A stretch of DNA of 64,000 bases from Mercenaria mercenaria (GCF_021730395.1 NC_069368.1:15208001-15272000); one strand, 5' to 3'. Positions 39,363-51,765 are shown, counted from the stretch's first letter. A program made the numbers and translations. Notes: generated by a model not told the origin, from the letters alone.

Positions 39363-41060
39363 TATTATGTCTCCCCCACTTATTGTTTTTGCCCTGTCCG
39401 TCCGTCCTTCCGTCCGTCACATTTCATTTCCGATCAATAACTGGAGAACCATTTGACCTAGAATCTTCAAACTTCATAGGATGGCAGGGCTTATAAGAGT
39501 AGACGACCCCTATTGTTTTGGGGTCATTCCTTCAAAGGCCAAGGTCACAGGGGCCTGAACATGGAAAACCATTTCCGATCAATAACTTGAGAACCACTTG
39601 ACCTAAAATGTTGAAACTTCATAGGATGATTGGCCATGCAGAGTAGATGACCCCTATTTTAGGGTCACTCTGTTAAAGGTCAAGGTCACAGGAGCCTGAA
39701 CATGGAAAACTATTTCCGATCAATAACTTGAGAACCACTTGATCCAGAATGTTGAAACTTCATAGGATGATTGGTCATGCAGAATAGATGACCCTATTGA
39801 TTTTGAGGTTACTCTGTTAAAGGTCAAGGTCACAGGAGCCTGAACATGGAAAACCATTTCCGATCAATGTCTTGAGAACCATTTGACCCAGAATGTTGAA
39901 ACTGTATAGGCTGATTGGACATACAGAGTAAATGACCCCTATTTTAGGGTCACCCTATTTAAGGTCAAGGTCACAGGAGCCTGAACATGGAAAACAATTC
40001 CCGGTCTGTAATTTGAGAACCACTTGACCCAGAATGTTGAAACTTCATAGGATAATTGAACATGCAGAGTAGATGACCCCTATGATTTTAAAGTCACTCT
40101 ATTAAAGGTCACGGTCACAGGGGCCTGAAAATTAAAAACCATTTCTGGTCAGTAACTTGAGAACAACTTAACCCAGAACGTTGAAAATTCATCGGTTGAT
40201 TAGACATGCAGAGTAAATGACCCCTATTAATTTTGGGGTCACTCCATTAAAGATCAAGGTCACAGGGGCCTGAACATGGAAAACAATTTCCGGTCAGTAA
40301 CTTGAGAACTACTTGGCCCAGTATGTTGAAACTTCATAGAATGATAGGACATGCAGAGTAGATGAGGTTTATTAATTTTGGGGTCACTCTATTAAAGATC
40401 AAGGTCACAGGGGCCTGAACATGGAAAACCATTTCCGGTTAGTAACTTGAGAACTACTTGACCCAGAATGTTAAAACTTCATAGAATGATTGGACATGCA
40501 GAGTAGATAATCCCTATTGATTTTTGGGTCACTACATTAAAGGTCAAGGTCACAGTGGACAGAACATGGAATCCATTTCCGGTCAATAACTGGAGAACCA
40601 TTTGACCTAAAACCTTCAAAGTTCATAGGATGATAGGACATGCAGAGTAGATGGCCCCTATTGTTTTTGGGGTCACGTAATCAAAGGTCAAGGTCACAGG
40701 GGGGCTGAACATAGAAAACTCTTTCCAATCAATAACTCGAGAACCACTTGACCCATAATGTTGAAACTTAATAGAATGATTAGATGACCTCTACTGATTT
40801 GGGGGTCACTAAATCAAAGGTCAAGGTCACAGGGGCCTGAACATGGAAAACCGTTTCAAATTCATAACTTGAAAACCATTAGGCCCAGAATGTTGAAACT
40901 TAGTGGAATGATTGGACATGCCATGTAGGTGACCCCTATTGCAGCCAACCATCAGTGTCTCTTTGGCTTTCGCTTCAGTCCCCTATTGACTTCCTGTCTA
41001 TACGACTATGCATTGGGGGAGACATGCGCTTTTCTACAAAAGCACTTTCTAGTTTAAAAT
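39363..41060 (+). mobile_element. Helitron-like element with eleven 145-bp units
   Basis: Begins ATGTCTCCCCCACTTATTG and GTCCGTCCGTCCTTCCGTCC, carries about eleven units (AATAACTTGAGAACCACTTG, ATGTTGAAACTTCATAGGAT, AAAGGTCAAGGTCACAGG), and ends GGGGGAGACATGCGC, a hairpin GCTTTT..AAAAGC, then ACTTTCTAG before TTT. The end matches that of 7177-7592. Confidence 0.75.
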
Positions 41061-41344
41061 TTCAAAAATGTCGAATACCGCAAAGATATAATTTTATTCG
41101 TTTTACTACCACAACCTATTTTAAAGTCACAAAATCATACATAAAAGTTATATGTTTTAGAAAACGGATGGTTACCATTGATAAGAATTTTGTTATTGTT
41201 ATATTAATAGCAAATGGTTAAATATCAAACAAATATAAATGAAGTTTTTCTGTGTAGTAAGACAACATCGACAACGACATCATTTTGTTTTTGTTGCCAT
41301 TTTCTTCCCTCATAACGTTTATCGCCAGTTTGTAGATTCTAGAC

Positions 41345-42031
41345 ACTTTTTGTCGAGCCCACTTGCGAAAGCAAAGACATAGTCGTCCAAATGGCTGTTC
41401 GGTGTATGTGCGTACGTGCGTCGTCCGTCCGTCCGGATTTGTTTGTCCGGACAATAACTTTGACATGCATGGAGCAAATTTGTTTATACATGCCCTGTTT
41501 GTTAACCTCTGTGAGACGGAATGTCATGTACAAACCCCAGGTTCCTATCTCAAAAGTCAAGATCACAGTTGGAGGTCAAAGGTCATGTCAGATCCTGTAC
41601 GGCCCATAGCTTTGACTTGCATTGAGGAATCTTGTTTATATTTGGCATGAGTGTTTAACTCGATACGACGGAGTGTCCTATGCAAACCCCAGGTTTCTAT
41701 CTCAAAGGTCAAGGTCACAGTTAGGCGCCAAAGGTCATTTAGAGCTTGTCCAGGCTATAACTTTGATAAGTACTGACAATCTATTTTTCTTTGGCGTAAA
41801 TGTTCACCATTATGAGACGGAGTGTCGTGCGCAAACCTCGGGTCTCAAAGGTCAAGGTCACACTTGGGGATCAAAGGTCATTTTAGAGCTTGTCCAGGCT
41901 GTAACTTTGCCATGCATAAAGCAATCTTTCTTTTTTTATTTGGCATTAATGTTTGTCTCAGTGAGACAGAGTGTCGCGTGCAACTCCCAGACCCCGGCGG
42001 GCTCGACATGTTGCCTGTGGGCATCTAGTTG
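41345..42031 (+). mobile_element. Helitron-like element with GTCGAGCCC/GGGCTCGAC ends
   Basis: Starts TGTCGAGCCCACTTGCGAAA, has GTCCGTCCGTCC near the head, three to four units with TGAGACGGAGTGTCRTGYGC and AAAGGTCAAGGTCACA, and ends GGGCTCGACATGTTGCCTGT followed by GGGCATCTAG before TTG. The terminal CTAG before T again fits a Helitron. Confidence 0.65.
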
Positions 42032-42532
42032 TTACTGGAAGTTTTAAAATCATTTAATTATATGATGCCATTGTTTGATTTTTTTGCCCAAAATTTTGAC
42101 ATGTTATTGACAACCCATCTTCTAAATGTACGCTTAATTTTTTAGAATGTACTGTCCGTATTTTTTCTCTTTTTTATACTGGCAAAACAACAAATCACGG
42201 GTTAGCCATTTTGTTCAGAATATACTTATCGAACCGCAATTAAAAATAAATTCTTAATGCATTTAAATTTAGATATGAAGGCCGCCTGGGAAAAAATTTT
42301 GCGCCAGAGTCAGACCAGTTGCGTTGGATTGGCAGACACGTAATAAAGTATATTCAATAGAAAACGTAACATGCTGGCCTGAGACTGTGCTCTTGAATAT
42401 ACGATCTCAATCCATTTTTTTCTAAATACTCATAAATGTCAAGAATTTATAAAACAAGCATCATGTCGTTTATAGACCCGCAAATCCTGACAAAAGTAAA
42501 TTCTTTAACTTGACATTTAAATTTAGATATGA

Positions 42533-42772
42533 AATGAGCCGCACCATGGGAAAGCCAACATAGTGCATTTGCGACCAGCACGGATCCAGACCAGGCTGCG
42601 CTTCCGCGCAGTCTGGTCAGGATCCATGCTGTTAACTTTCAAAGTATATTGCAATTAGAGAAACCGTTAGCGAACAGCATGGATCCTGACCAGACTGTGC
42701 GGATGCGCAGGCTGGTCTGGTTCCATGCTGGTCACAAATGCACTATGTTGGTTTTCCCGTGGTGCGACTCAA
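42533..42772. mobile_element. Full-length palindromic MITE, family A
   Basis: The two halves are inverted copies: GAGCCGCACCATGGGAAAGC on the left pairs with the right end TTTTCCCGTGGTGCGACTC; inner blocks GCGCAGTCTGGTCAGGATCC and GGATCCTGACCAGACTGTGC also pair. The spacer contains CAATTAGAGAAACCGTTAGC. Other copies: 48501-48692, 53088-53322 and 54341-54577. Confidence 0.85.
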
Positions 42773-42936
42773 ATTATATTTTACCATAATTAGGGAAAAC
42801 ATAACATTAGTCATTGAAAACAGGATATTTTTTCGTTGAATCTGACCTTTTAAAAAATGATTAGAGGCCGTAAAATGAATGATGCGATTTCTTTACCAGA
42901 TTCGGTTTGTTGAACTTCTCGTATGTTTTTAACCGT

Positions 42937-43135
42937 TGCCCTGCTAAATTTCTATAATGAACTTGTACATCTTTTAATTCGAACAGTACCATTAACTGTT
43001 AAAAGGAGTGCTTACCAAAAAGATTCGGACTGAATGGCAACAGTGCAGATCATTATCAGACTGCACGGATGTGCAGGCTGATCATGCCCTACACTGGCAG
43101 AATCAGTCGTGTCCAGCATGATAAGTGTTAACATA
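42937..43135 (-). mobile_element. MITE/SINE-like family B copy, minus strand
   Basis: Contains (minus strand) TTATCATGCTGGACACGACT and the CTGATAATGATCTGCACTG block, and on the plus strand CCCTGCTAAATTTCTATAAT. Copies at 53970-54152 and, split, at 54805-56372 start with TTAACCCTTA-like and end with TAAGGGTTA-like sequence, suggesting short TIRs. Confidence 0.6.
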
Positions 43136-43845
43136 TTTGTTTTATATTTTATGAAAATTCATAAATTTATTTTCTATAATACACCTATCAACACATTACT
43201 CAAAAATGTCATATAGATAGAAGTTTCGAATAGTGTGTGTTGTCCATCAAGGCAAATGTTGCTATGGTCGAATTCAGCATTTTTTTAACGAAATACATGT
43301 ACTTGTATCCTATGATACTTCGGATGCCAGTACCTTATTACTAGAAGTAACACATTACTTCCGTAATTTAAATAATTATCTAACAAGTGAATGAAGTATT
43401 GCCATGCAATACAAAGTCCACTGCTGGAAGGCACCTAATTTTCTCTTCTACTGCAGTATAACATAATGGACTGATATCTGTTAATGATGTATAAACAATA
43501 TTGTACTATATATACAATACGTTATAACAAACACTTGGAATAAAATTTGTATATATAAAAACCTACAGTTGTTTTCATATGGCATTTTTTGGCCGATTAT
43601 CAAAAAATGGTATCATATAATTTATTTATAGTAACAACAAAGGGAAATTAATCCTAAAAATCTGTATAATGTAAGTCCAAAAGAAACTCTTTACCAGGTA
43701 GAGATAGGATAAAATACACCTAAAAACTGGACGTAACATGCATGTTGTACCACAGAAAAGTGGTCTCGATTTTTTCCCACGGCCAGTAATAAATAAGTTA
43801 CAATATTTTCTATTTATAGTGAAAACAATTGGACGTAATTCTAAA
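43136..43845. other. No recognised gene or element
   Basis: AT-rich sequence between repeats, with no supported reading frame. Confidence 0.35.
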
Positions 43846-43849
43846 AACA

Positions 43850-45226
43850 AGGGTGCCTCATGGTGGTGAACATTTTTGCCAAGTTACGTCAAAATCCTTC
43901 CATGCATGAAGAAGAAATGCACCGGACAAAGTCATTCTTGAATTTGACCTTTGACCTCTTAAGTGTGACCTTGACCTTAGACCTAGGGACCTGTTTCTTG
44001 CGCATAACAATCCGTCTGATAGTAGTGAACATTTATGCCAAGTAACATCAAAATCCCTCCTTGCATGAAGAAGAAATGTTCCGCACAAAGTCATTCTTGT
44101 ATCTGACCTTAGACCTAGGAACCAGGTTCTTGCGCATGACACTCCGTCTCATGGTGTTGAACATCTGTGCCAAGTAATATTAAAATCCCTTTAAGGATTG
44201 TTGAGTTACAGACTGGACAGGAAAAAAGCCCTTTTGGCCTTTGACTTCCAAGTGTGACCTTGACCTTGCAGCTAAGGGCCCGGGTTTTGCACATGACACA
44301 TTGTCTCATCCAGGGGAATATTTGTGCATATCCAGTTTTGCATGACAAAGTTATAGAGCGGACAGGAAAAAAATCCCATTGACCTTTGATCTCCAAGTGT
44401 GGCATTGACCTTTAAGCTAGGGTTCTGGGTGTTGCGCATGACACAACGTCTCAACATGGGGAACATTTATGCCAAGTAATATTAAAATCCCTTGATGGAT
44501 GACAGAGTTGTGGACCGGACAGGAAAAAAAACCCTACTGACCTTTGACCGCCAATTGTGACCTTGAACTTTGAGCAAGGGGTCCGTGATTTGCGCGTGAC
44601 ACGTCGTGTCATCATGAGAAACATTTGTGCCAAGTAATATTAAAATCCCTTCATGGATGGAGTTATGGACCGGACATAAAAAAGTCCCTGTTGACCTTTG
44701 ACCTCCAATTGTGATCTTGACCTTTGAGCCAGTGGTCCGGGATTTGCGCATAACACGTTGTCTCATCATGGGGAACATTTGTGCAAAGTGATATTAAATT
44801 CCCTTAACGAATGACAGAGTTATGGACCGGACACGGAACAGACCCTGTTCATGCCATTTTAACATTTGACTGCTAAGTGTGGCCTTGACCTTTGAGCTAG
44901 GGGTCTGAAAGTTGTACATGACATATCGCCTTATTATGAGGTACATTTTTGCCAAGTTAAATTAAAATCCCTTCATGGATGGCAGAGTTATGGACCGGAC
45001 AGGCAAAAAGCTCTGTGGACCTTTGACCTCCAATTATGACCTTAGCCTTTGCGCACGCCACGTTGTCTCATCATGGGGAACATTTATGCCAATTAATATA
45101 AAAATCCTTTCATGGATGACAGAGTTATGTACCGGACACGAAATTACGGACGGACGGACGGACGGACGGACGGAAAAGCGCATTCCTATAGTCCCTGAAA
45201 CTGGTTTTCAACCAGAAGGGGACTAA
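43850..45226 (-). mobile_element. Helitron-like element on minus strand, about nine 150-bp units
   Basis: On the minus strand it starts TTAGTCCCCTTCTGGTTGAA with a hairpin CTGGTTGAAAACCAG, then GTCCGTCCGTCC (plus strand 45145-45174 as GGAC repeats), then about nine units with AGGTCAAGGTCAC-type blocks and TGAGACGRNGTGTCATGCGC. Architecture is shared with 39363-41060 and 41345-42031. Confidence 0.7.
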
Positions 45227-46053
45227 TAATGATGATAATAATAATATACACACATACAAAACAAAACAAAACAAAACAAAACGAAAAAAAAGAAAAACGT
45301 TTTTTTCTTCGCATTGACATTGACTTTTTTATTGATCTGAAAACTGGAGACTAAGGACAAAGTTCATTTAATAAATAAATTTATTATTTTGTACACAACA
45401 TGTCATTGAATATTACTGAAATCGCAGAATTTTGGGAAAACAGGCGTTTTTTACTCTGTATTTAGGTCTTATGGGAAAGTTTTTAGTAGTGAGCACACTC
45501 AAGGACCACAAAAATATTTTGACCATTGGTCCAGCTTATTTCACAGAATTTATGGTCATTTTTTATTGTGGTCGACAGTTGTGCTCGTAACGAAAATTTC
45601 AGATATGTTTAAAAATTCGATTAAAAACTGAAGGTTTCCCATACCCATAATGTTAAAATTATTTTCAGTTATGTCCGATATTTTCTTATATAATGAATAA
45701 ATTGTAAAATATTTTGTGCAGTTTGATAAAACAATGCTATTTGATGAAAGAAAACATGTTCTTTACTAAATTTAGAGACTTTCGATTTTTAGGCCATTTT
45801 GGTGCAAAAGTGAACCTTTTCCTTTTGCCGTATTGTTTTTAGACTGTTGAGCAATTTTCAGAATGTGAAAACAGAACTGCTGTATGTTATAAGTAATTTT
45901 ACAGCAAAAAATAAAACAACAACACTTTTCTGAAAATAAATAATAGATTGGAATGTGTATGTCATGTGTAGAAAATATATTTGCTCGACGTTATTTTATC
46001 ACGTTTGATATATGCAGTAAATGGCGTTGGTTGACGTGATAATAAAAGAACAA
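45227..46053. other. Simple sequence and AT-rich stretch 3' of GAS1-like gene
   Basis: Starts with an AATAAT/ACAAAAC microsatellite (45229-45297). The rest probably includes the 3' UTR of the GAS1-like gene; a minus-strand AATAAA lies near 45562. Confidence 0.35.
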
Positions 46054-46803
46054 TCACACAATGCAGATACGAAGAAAATAGAAAATCATAACATGTATAA
46101 AACTAAACCTTAGACCATAGTGTACTTTTTCTGCATTTGCAGCATTGTGAAGTACTTTGTATGTGTTGTTTTGATATTTACAAACATCTATATTCATATT
46201 CCTATGGACAGTCTCACAGTCTTTATACTCCGGGTCGTTGTCACAAATACAGCTCTTCAGTTTCGCAGCTCTGTTTTCTTTATACAGCTGGTTTAAGCTA
46301 TCTTCACATTCTTTCTTGCATTCTAGGCCTTTGATCATGGACTCGCATTGACTCATATACATCTGGAACGCTGTGTGGCAAGCTGCATCAGCTTCGCACA
46401 TAATCCGTGCGGCACTACAACCAACGACAGCCGAGTCGTCTAACGTCTCCAGCAAATCCAGAACAAACTGACTGCAAAAGTTTAGCCGTCGTTGTTCGTC
46501 GCAGGAATCCAGTACACCCAGTACATTGCAACTGCAGTTTGTAAACAGACGTCCGATTCCATCTTGAGCTGACAGCAACACGGTTATAGCCCGTTGGCAT
46601 GATACAGTACACGTCTGTACATCGCCATCTATTGCATTTTGGCAGTGGATATGATAATTATGCCACGCCATGCTACACCCAACCTTTTCCATGCATAGAT
46701 GTTTCACATCAACACAACTCATGGACGTTATTCCGGCGGTACATTGGTGCGCAGTGCACAAAGCAGCGACCACAACTTGTAAGTAAGAGGACACGAGGCT
46801 CAT
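46054..46803 (-). CDS. GAS1: GAS1-like GPI-anchored protein
   Basis: A 249-residue intact frame. Residues 1-24 form a signal peptide (MSLVSSYLQVVVAALCTAHQ). Two GDNF/GAS1-type cysteine-rich domains follow, about C30-C110 and C129-C208. The second matches vertebrate GAS1 well: GCSAARIMCEADAACHTAF, GLECKKECEDSL, KLKSCICD and NMNIDVC align with GCTEARRRCDRDSRCNLAL, GLRCTDECRTVI, LLNDCVCD and NMARLCFG. The C-terminal segment SFIHVMIFYFLRICIV is hydrophobic to the end, as in GPI-anchor signals. N-glycosylation sequons are at N89 and N212. GAS1 in vertebrates is an intronless gene whose product sits on the cell surface and acts as a Hedgehog co-receptor; this copy is also a single exon. A GFRA-like receptor is an alternative, but those have three such domains and introns. 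Confidence 0.85.
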   Translation of the reverse strand: MSLVSSYLQVVVAALCTAHQCTAGITSMSCVDVKHLCMEKVGCSMAWHNYHIHCQNAIDGDVQTCTVSCQRAITVLLSAQDGIGRLFTNCSCNVLGVLDSCDEQRRLNFCSQFVLDLLETLDDSAVVGCSAARIMCEADAACHTAFQMYMSQCESMIKGLECKKECEDSLNQLYKENRAAKLKSCICDNDPEYKDCETVHRNMNIDVCKYQNNTYKVLHNAANAEKVHYGLRFSFIHVMIFYFLRICIV

Positions 46804-48434
46804 CCCAAAGATTTAGTCTCCAGAAAATAGTATCTGTTTGATAAAATATTACTTCCTTTTTAATATGTCTTTAAAAAAGATCACTTTTTACACCTATATT
46901 CCTGTACATGTTCATTTCTAACAGTTGCTATATCCGTCATTTTCCTTCTTTGAAAATTGTTTCTGCCTGCTCTTATCTAGTTTTGTTCGAATATGCTACA
47001 ATTTCCATACAACAAAGATCATCCGCGTACATTGCAGTGAGCTGTCGCGGACAGCGTGGTTTATACTCTTTCGCAGACGAAAAAAAGCACGTGTGTTTGA
47101 CACTTCCATACGTCGATGTAATAGTGTTAAAGGCTAGGCCAATATCTGATGTACTGTTATATGAAACGTTTCCAATTTTCATACGTACCCACGTAACATG
47201 TGAAAATAAAACCACAAAATTACTTGGATATTTATTATTGGCTTTCTAATAGCCTCGTTCATTGCATATATTCCTTCTGAAGAAACGCACAGGACTGAAG
47301 AAAAACTCGGTATTAATGAAGCTCTACAATAATATTAGAAAAAGCAGATAATAAGTATTGTTTATTTCAGTGTAAAATCATAAATTCGCGCTAATCGAGA
47401 AGAAAGACCCAGCGATCTCTCACATGTCTGATATCAAACTATATGACAATTTTCTTTATATTTTTAGGCTGGCGATTTTCGCCAGACTATTATAATCATA
47501 AATCGAGTTTTCCACAAAGTTCAACAGGTGCTGAGACTGACAACACAAAATATAATTTCATGCGCAATTCAAATAGTCCGCCTGCTATAGAGTTGTATAA
47601 AGATTGTTAAACTTAACTGTTTGAATAGATCTATTTGCTCAAACATGTTAGAATAATGTTTTATTTTTCTAACGGCAAATACTTGAAAGATAACATTAGA
47701 AAATATTACATAATGACGGTAAATTAATTCGCTTCTATGAATGAAATATCTGTATGAATGGAACTTTTTCGTAACTCAACACTGTTGACAGCTTCGTTAT
47801 AGAGTATGACCCCGGTCTATAAGTAGCTAATTAAACAAACACTGGTTCCGAGAAACAATCGTCGATATGAGTTATACTGCGCATTATTCGACGACCTGAC
47901 ATAACATGGAAAATAAGAAATATGAAATATCAATTAAAATGAACTTAAAGTGATATCAGTTATGTCAGGTCTTATATTAATTTATGGCTTAAGTTTTAAG
48001 AATCTATTTTTCAAATCATTTGTAGGTAGTACGGGACGTGATCGCTGCGTGGAATTGCCACAGTAACATGAGGAGAAACAAAAAACACATTATACCTTTT
48101 TTAGGCTATTTTTATACTAAATTCGTTTTAAATATTCTGACGAATGCTGAAAGATATAATGTAAAAAGTGCTTTGTCACCAATTTGCTTAAAGGGTGGGG
48201 GCGTAGATGTAAGCGAGTTTTGTTTAAACATCAAGTTTTCAACTGTTTTCAGGTTATATCAAGATAGTGGACCCGTATTGGTAATGTTTAACAATTGCAT
48301 TAACTTGATACAGTCCTGAAGTTAACATAATTTCGCACTGTGATTCATCTTTAAACGACTTTTACCGTGTAGTTGTTGTTTGTTTGTTTTTTATTTGTTA
48401 ATTTTGTACAAATTATGTCTTTTTTTTCCTCCAG
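46804..48434. other. Upstream of GAS1-like gene, no other gene recognised
   Basis: Open frames at 46908-47249 and 48038-48319 have no recognisable domain. The GAS1-like promoter must lie here but no clear core element was identified. Confidence 0.35.
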
Positions 48435-48502
48435 CTGAAACAGAGACAAATTTCAAAGTGATATTGCGCAAACACGATCGCAGAGAATTCATTTTACCAA
48501 AT
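48435..48502 (+). other. Orphan exon-like ORF before a MITE
   Basis: A strong polypyrimidine acceptor TTTTTTTTCCTCCAG is followed by an open stretch ETETNFKVILRKHDRREFIL (then PN) up to the start of the MITE at 48501. No donor is seen before the MITE. It may be a relic exon; product unknown. Confidence 0.2.
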
Positions 48503-48692
48503 GAGCCGCGCCATGAGAAAACCAACATAGTGGGTTTGCAACCAGCATGGATCCAAACCATGCCCATCCGCGCAGTCTAGTCAGGATGCATGTTGTTCAC
48601 TAACGGTTTCTCTAATTGTAATAGGCTTTAAAAGCGAACAGCATGGAACCTGACCAGACTGCGCGGATGTTGGTTTTCTCATGGCATTGCTC
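48501..48692. mobile_element. Palindromic MITE, family A, shortened copy
   Basis: Left end GAGCCGCGCCATGAGAAAAC and right end GTTGGTTTTCTCATGGCATT are inverted; the right arm lacks part of the inner block found in the other copies. Confidence 0.8.
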
Positions 48693-49535
48693 AAATATTT
48701 TTCTAAATGAAACCTCAAAGTATTACGTAACAATTATAAAACACAAAATAAAATTGTCGATACCCCTGGTAACAATTTTTCTGGGGAGCCTCGAGTAAAA
48801 GGATTTAATCGGACAGAAATTAAGCTCTCTGCATTCATAAAGAACCATAGGGCAGAAGTAAAACCTACCTACCTACATTTCTTCCAAACTTTGTAAACTA
48901 AAGAATAAATACAAAATCAAGAACTTTTACAAATGTAACTAAGTATTTTCAAAGATGTCTAAACATTCATCCTTCAGGTTGAATTCATTTTAAACAGCAA
49001 GAAATGGCTAATCAAATAAAACATTTCCGCTTTTGTACGACAGATCAATGCTAATAAGTGTTGAAAAAAAACAACAGTTTATCTTACTTGAAAAAAGAAA
49101 TATAATGAACAAAGTTTGGTCCTAGTGGGGCTTGAACCTACGCCCTCCTGAAACATTAGCTTAAGTAATTTCATGGTAGGAATTGAATACTCTTCACAAA
49201 AAAGGAGTAAATTATTACGGGTACGTCAATTTTCCTAAACATTGTATTAGGGAAGGAACATGACTAGACAATAATCATTAACAGTCCGGTTTATTACGGG
49301 ATTCGAGCCCAAAATTTCCCTCATACCGACAAGAAAATCGCCCCTTCTGATCAGTGTTCGTACATATATACATAATGTGTGTGTGTGTACGTGTGTGTGG
49401 TTGGTATTGCATATCGAAATATAGATGTTGTGTTTGTTACCTTTATATTTTATCTGATATTATGGCCCTCAATGTTTATTATCGCTTCTTTAGACACATA
49501 CACATGTATATCAACGGTTATGGAACGCCAATTGT
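48693..49535. other. No gene; simple sequence and tRNA-like fragment
   Basis: A GT microsatellite lies at 49376-49400. At about 49110-49150 the minus strand has GTAGGTTCAAGCCCCACTAG, a B-box-like fragment, possibly a decayed SINE. Confidence 0.35.
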
Positions 49536-50190
49536 CCAATAATAACGTGAACCCAGGTTCACGGTCGAAAAACTAGGATAAACAATAGATAAAGTAGGAT
49601 TTTCGAACGTAAAACCAGGTTTTTCTAATACTCACCCATATTTTCGAGCGAAAACACTCCCGTGAACCCAGGTTTCAACTAGGGTTTTCAATTGAACTTT
49701 GAACTTCGGCCGTAATTCTAAGTTCACGAGCATGAACCTATGTTTACGGGAGTAAACCAAGGTTCAAGAGCGTAAAGCATAGTTTACGAACGTGAACATA
49801 ATGTTAACGATCGAGAACTTACGTTTACGACCGTGACCATGGGTTTACGACCGTAAACATAGGTTCACACTCGTGAACATAGGATAATGACTAAAAGTCA
49901 CAGTTTTGTTCAAGAAACCAAGTTTTTCGAACGTTAACCTAGGTTCACATTCGTAAACTACGATTCACGCTCGTAAACTCAAGTTCATGGTCGTAAAAAT
50001 AGGTTCACGTCCGTAAACAACTTCTCGGCAATCAAATTATCCAATAATTACATTCTTGCTCGAAAAACTAGGATTATCGAATACTAAAATAAATTTCCGA
50101 GCAAACACACAGGATAACGGGCGTAAACTATAGTTTACTCTCTTGAACCCATGTTTACGTCCGATAAACTAGGTTTCTCGATTGAACTTT
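49536..50190. repeat. Array of about 32 palindromic 20-bp units
   Basis: The unit is GTTTACGACCGTAAACCTAG or close variants (GTTCACG.., CGTGAAC..). Each unit is a near-palindrome centred on ACGNNCGT, and neighbouring units form a second palindrome centred on CTAG, so dyad centres alternate every 10 bp. The phrase CAATTGTCCAATAAT at about 49529 and CAAATTATCCAATAAT at about 50031 suggest a block duplication of about 500 bp. Not coding. Confidence 0.9.
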
Positions 50191-50954
50191 AACTTGAATG
50201 CACAAGTTAATCAAGATGGTTCATCACAACAATACCCTATGCTCGCCTTAGTTTGATATGGAAAACCTATAATATCTAAGATTTTGCAAACATCTTTCCC
50301 GCACAGTTTTCATTCAGTGTTTTGTGGTAGCCAGCCTTTCTGTACTTTCAGTACTTTGATTAATTACCCGATTATATGTCATGATTATGCTTTAGTATAA
50401 ATATTATTAGCCTGGGAAGCCTGCTTTGTACCTAATATCTATGCAGTAAAGATACCACTTAATATGCGCTAGTTTTTGTTAATTGGCATTCATCGAGTTT
50501 CTGATATTGTCAATTTGCAGGTAGAAAAAATGTTCGAAATTGTCATACTAGATTCCCAGGCTAAAATATTATGTAAAGGGACTGAATCACCAGTTTAAAC
50601 GCTAGGAATATAAGAAATGTCATATTGATACAATTTTGTGCTTACACCCACTGTGGTTTGTGTTCTGGGGAAGCTGCGTTTTTTTAACTTGGCTTTCAAG
50701 GAGGCGTGAGGGTTGTTGTAAAATTTCATTATCTCTCATATATGGACTCAATCAAACCAATTCTGCTATTTTGTTACTTCACTGCGTTCTATGCTTCCAA
50801 AAAATCTTTCCACAGATTTTTTTTCACTATTGAATATCTATCTTTGCTGCTTTTCTCCTACCCGCAACACCACCACCCCCTACTCGATCCCCATTTTTAT
50901 ATCTTACAATGTACTTTTGAACTTTTGAAGCAACCAGTCTACTACTCATTTTCG

Positions 50955-51235
50955 CAGTGGCCTCCTATAGACCGAGTAGATAAGGTAGCTGACTTCAAAT
51001 CACTTGCCCCTCGCCGATGTGGGTTCGAGCCTCACTCGGCGCGTCGAATTCTTCATGTGAGAAAGTCATCCAGCTGGTTTACGGAAAGTCGGTGGTTCTA
51101 CCCAGGTATCCGCAATAATCTGCAATAATGCACGGAGGGGTACCTGGGGTCTTCCTCAATCATCAAAGCTGAAAAGTCGCCATATGATCTAAAATTGTGT
51201 CGGTTCGACGTTAAACCCAACAAAACAAAACAATT
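50955..51235 (+). mobile_element. V-SINE (RUDI-like), plus strand, well preserved
   Basis: tRNA-like head with GATGTGGGTTCGAGCC (B box), then CATCCAGCTGGTTTACGGAA, GTCGGTGGTTCTACCCAGGT, GGGTCTTCCTC, AGTCGCCATATGAT and a tail AACCCAACAAAACAAAAC. Confidence 0.85.
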
Positions 51236-51765
51236 TTTCGCTATAGTTTCTATTTGTTGCGCGCCTACGTTGTGATATATGGCGCTGGCTGCATTTGTTA
51301 TGCTCTGTACTTCCGGGAAATCTACCCTTTTCTTTTAATTATAACTGAATATTCGTTTTCGTATACAGTAAAATGTTGAACAAGCTCATTTAATTTGAAA
51401 TAAGGAAAAAATTAAAGCTTGCTAGTGCTATGATTAAAAAAGAAGTTTGACTATAGGTATTTATTTCAATTACACCTCCGGTAATATGAGATGAAATAAG
51501 AGTAATTCCTTTGACATTCACCTGTTTCTTTACAATCGAGCATCAGGCTAACGTTTGCATTGAAACTCCTGATTTATTTTTACACCTTTACCCATTTTGA
51601 AAAGAAAAATTGCAAAATACGAATTAATAAAAAGATGCATTTATATTTAAGTAACTCGCTCACATTTGAATGGTAAGTGTAAGCCTTTGTTTCGAAGTGC
51701 ACTTTCGAAAAGAACATATTAAATGACTTCAACGTGAACTTCTACAATTTGATTCGGAAGGGTGG

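Noticed and set aside
41339-45226. Several 60-140-residue ORFs with shared motifs
   Set aside because: All lie in tandem units of the Helitron-like elements; frames shift between units.
46908-47249. 113-residue ORF upstream of the GAS1-like gene
   Set aside because: No domain, no signal peptide of convincing form and no splice context; the overlapping frames are equally long.
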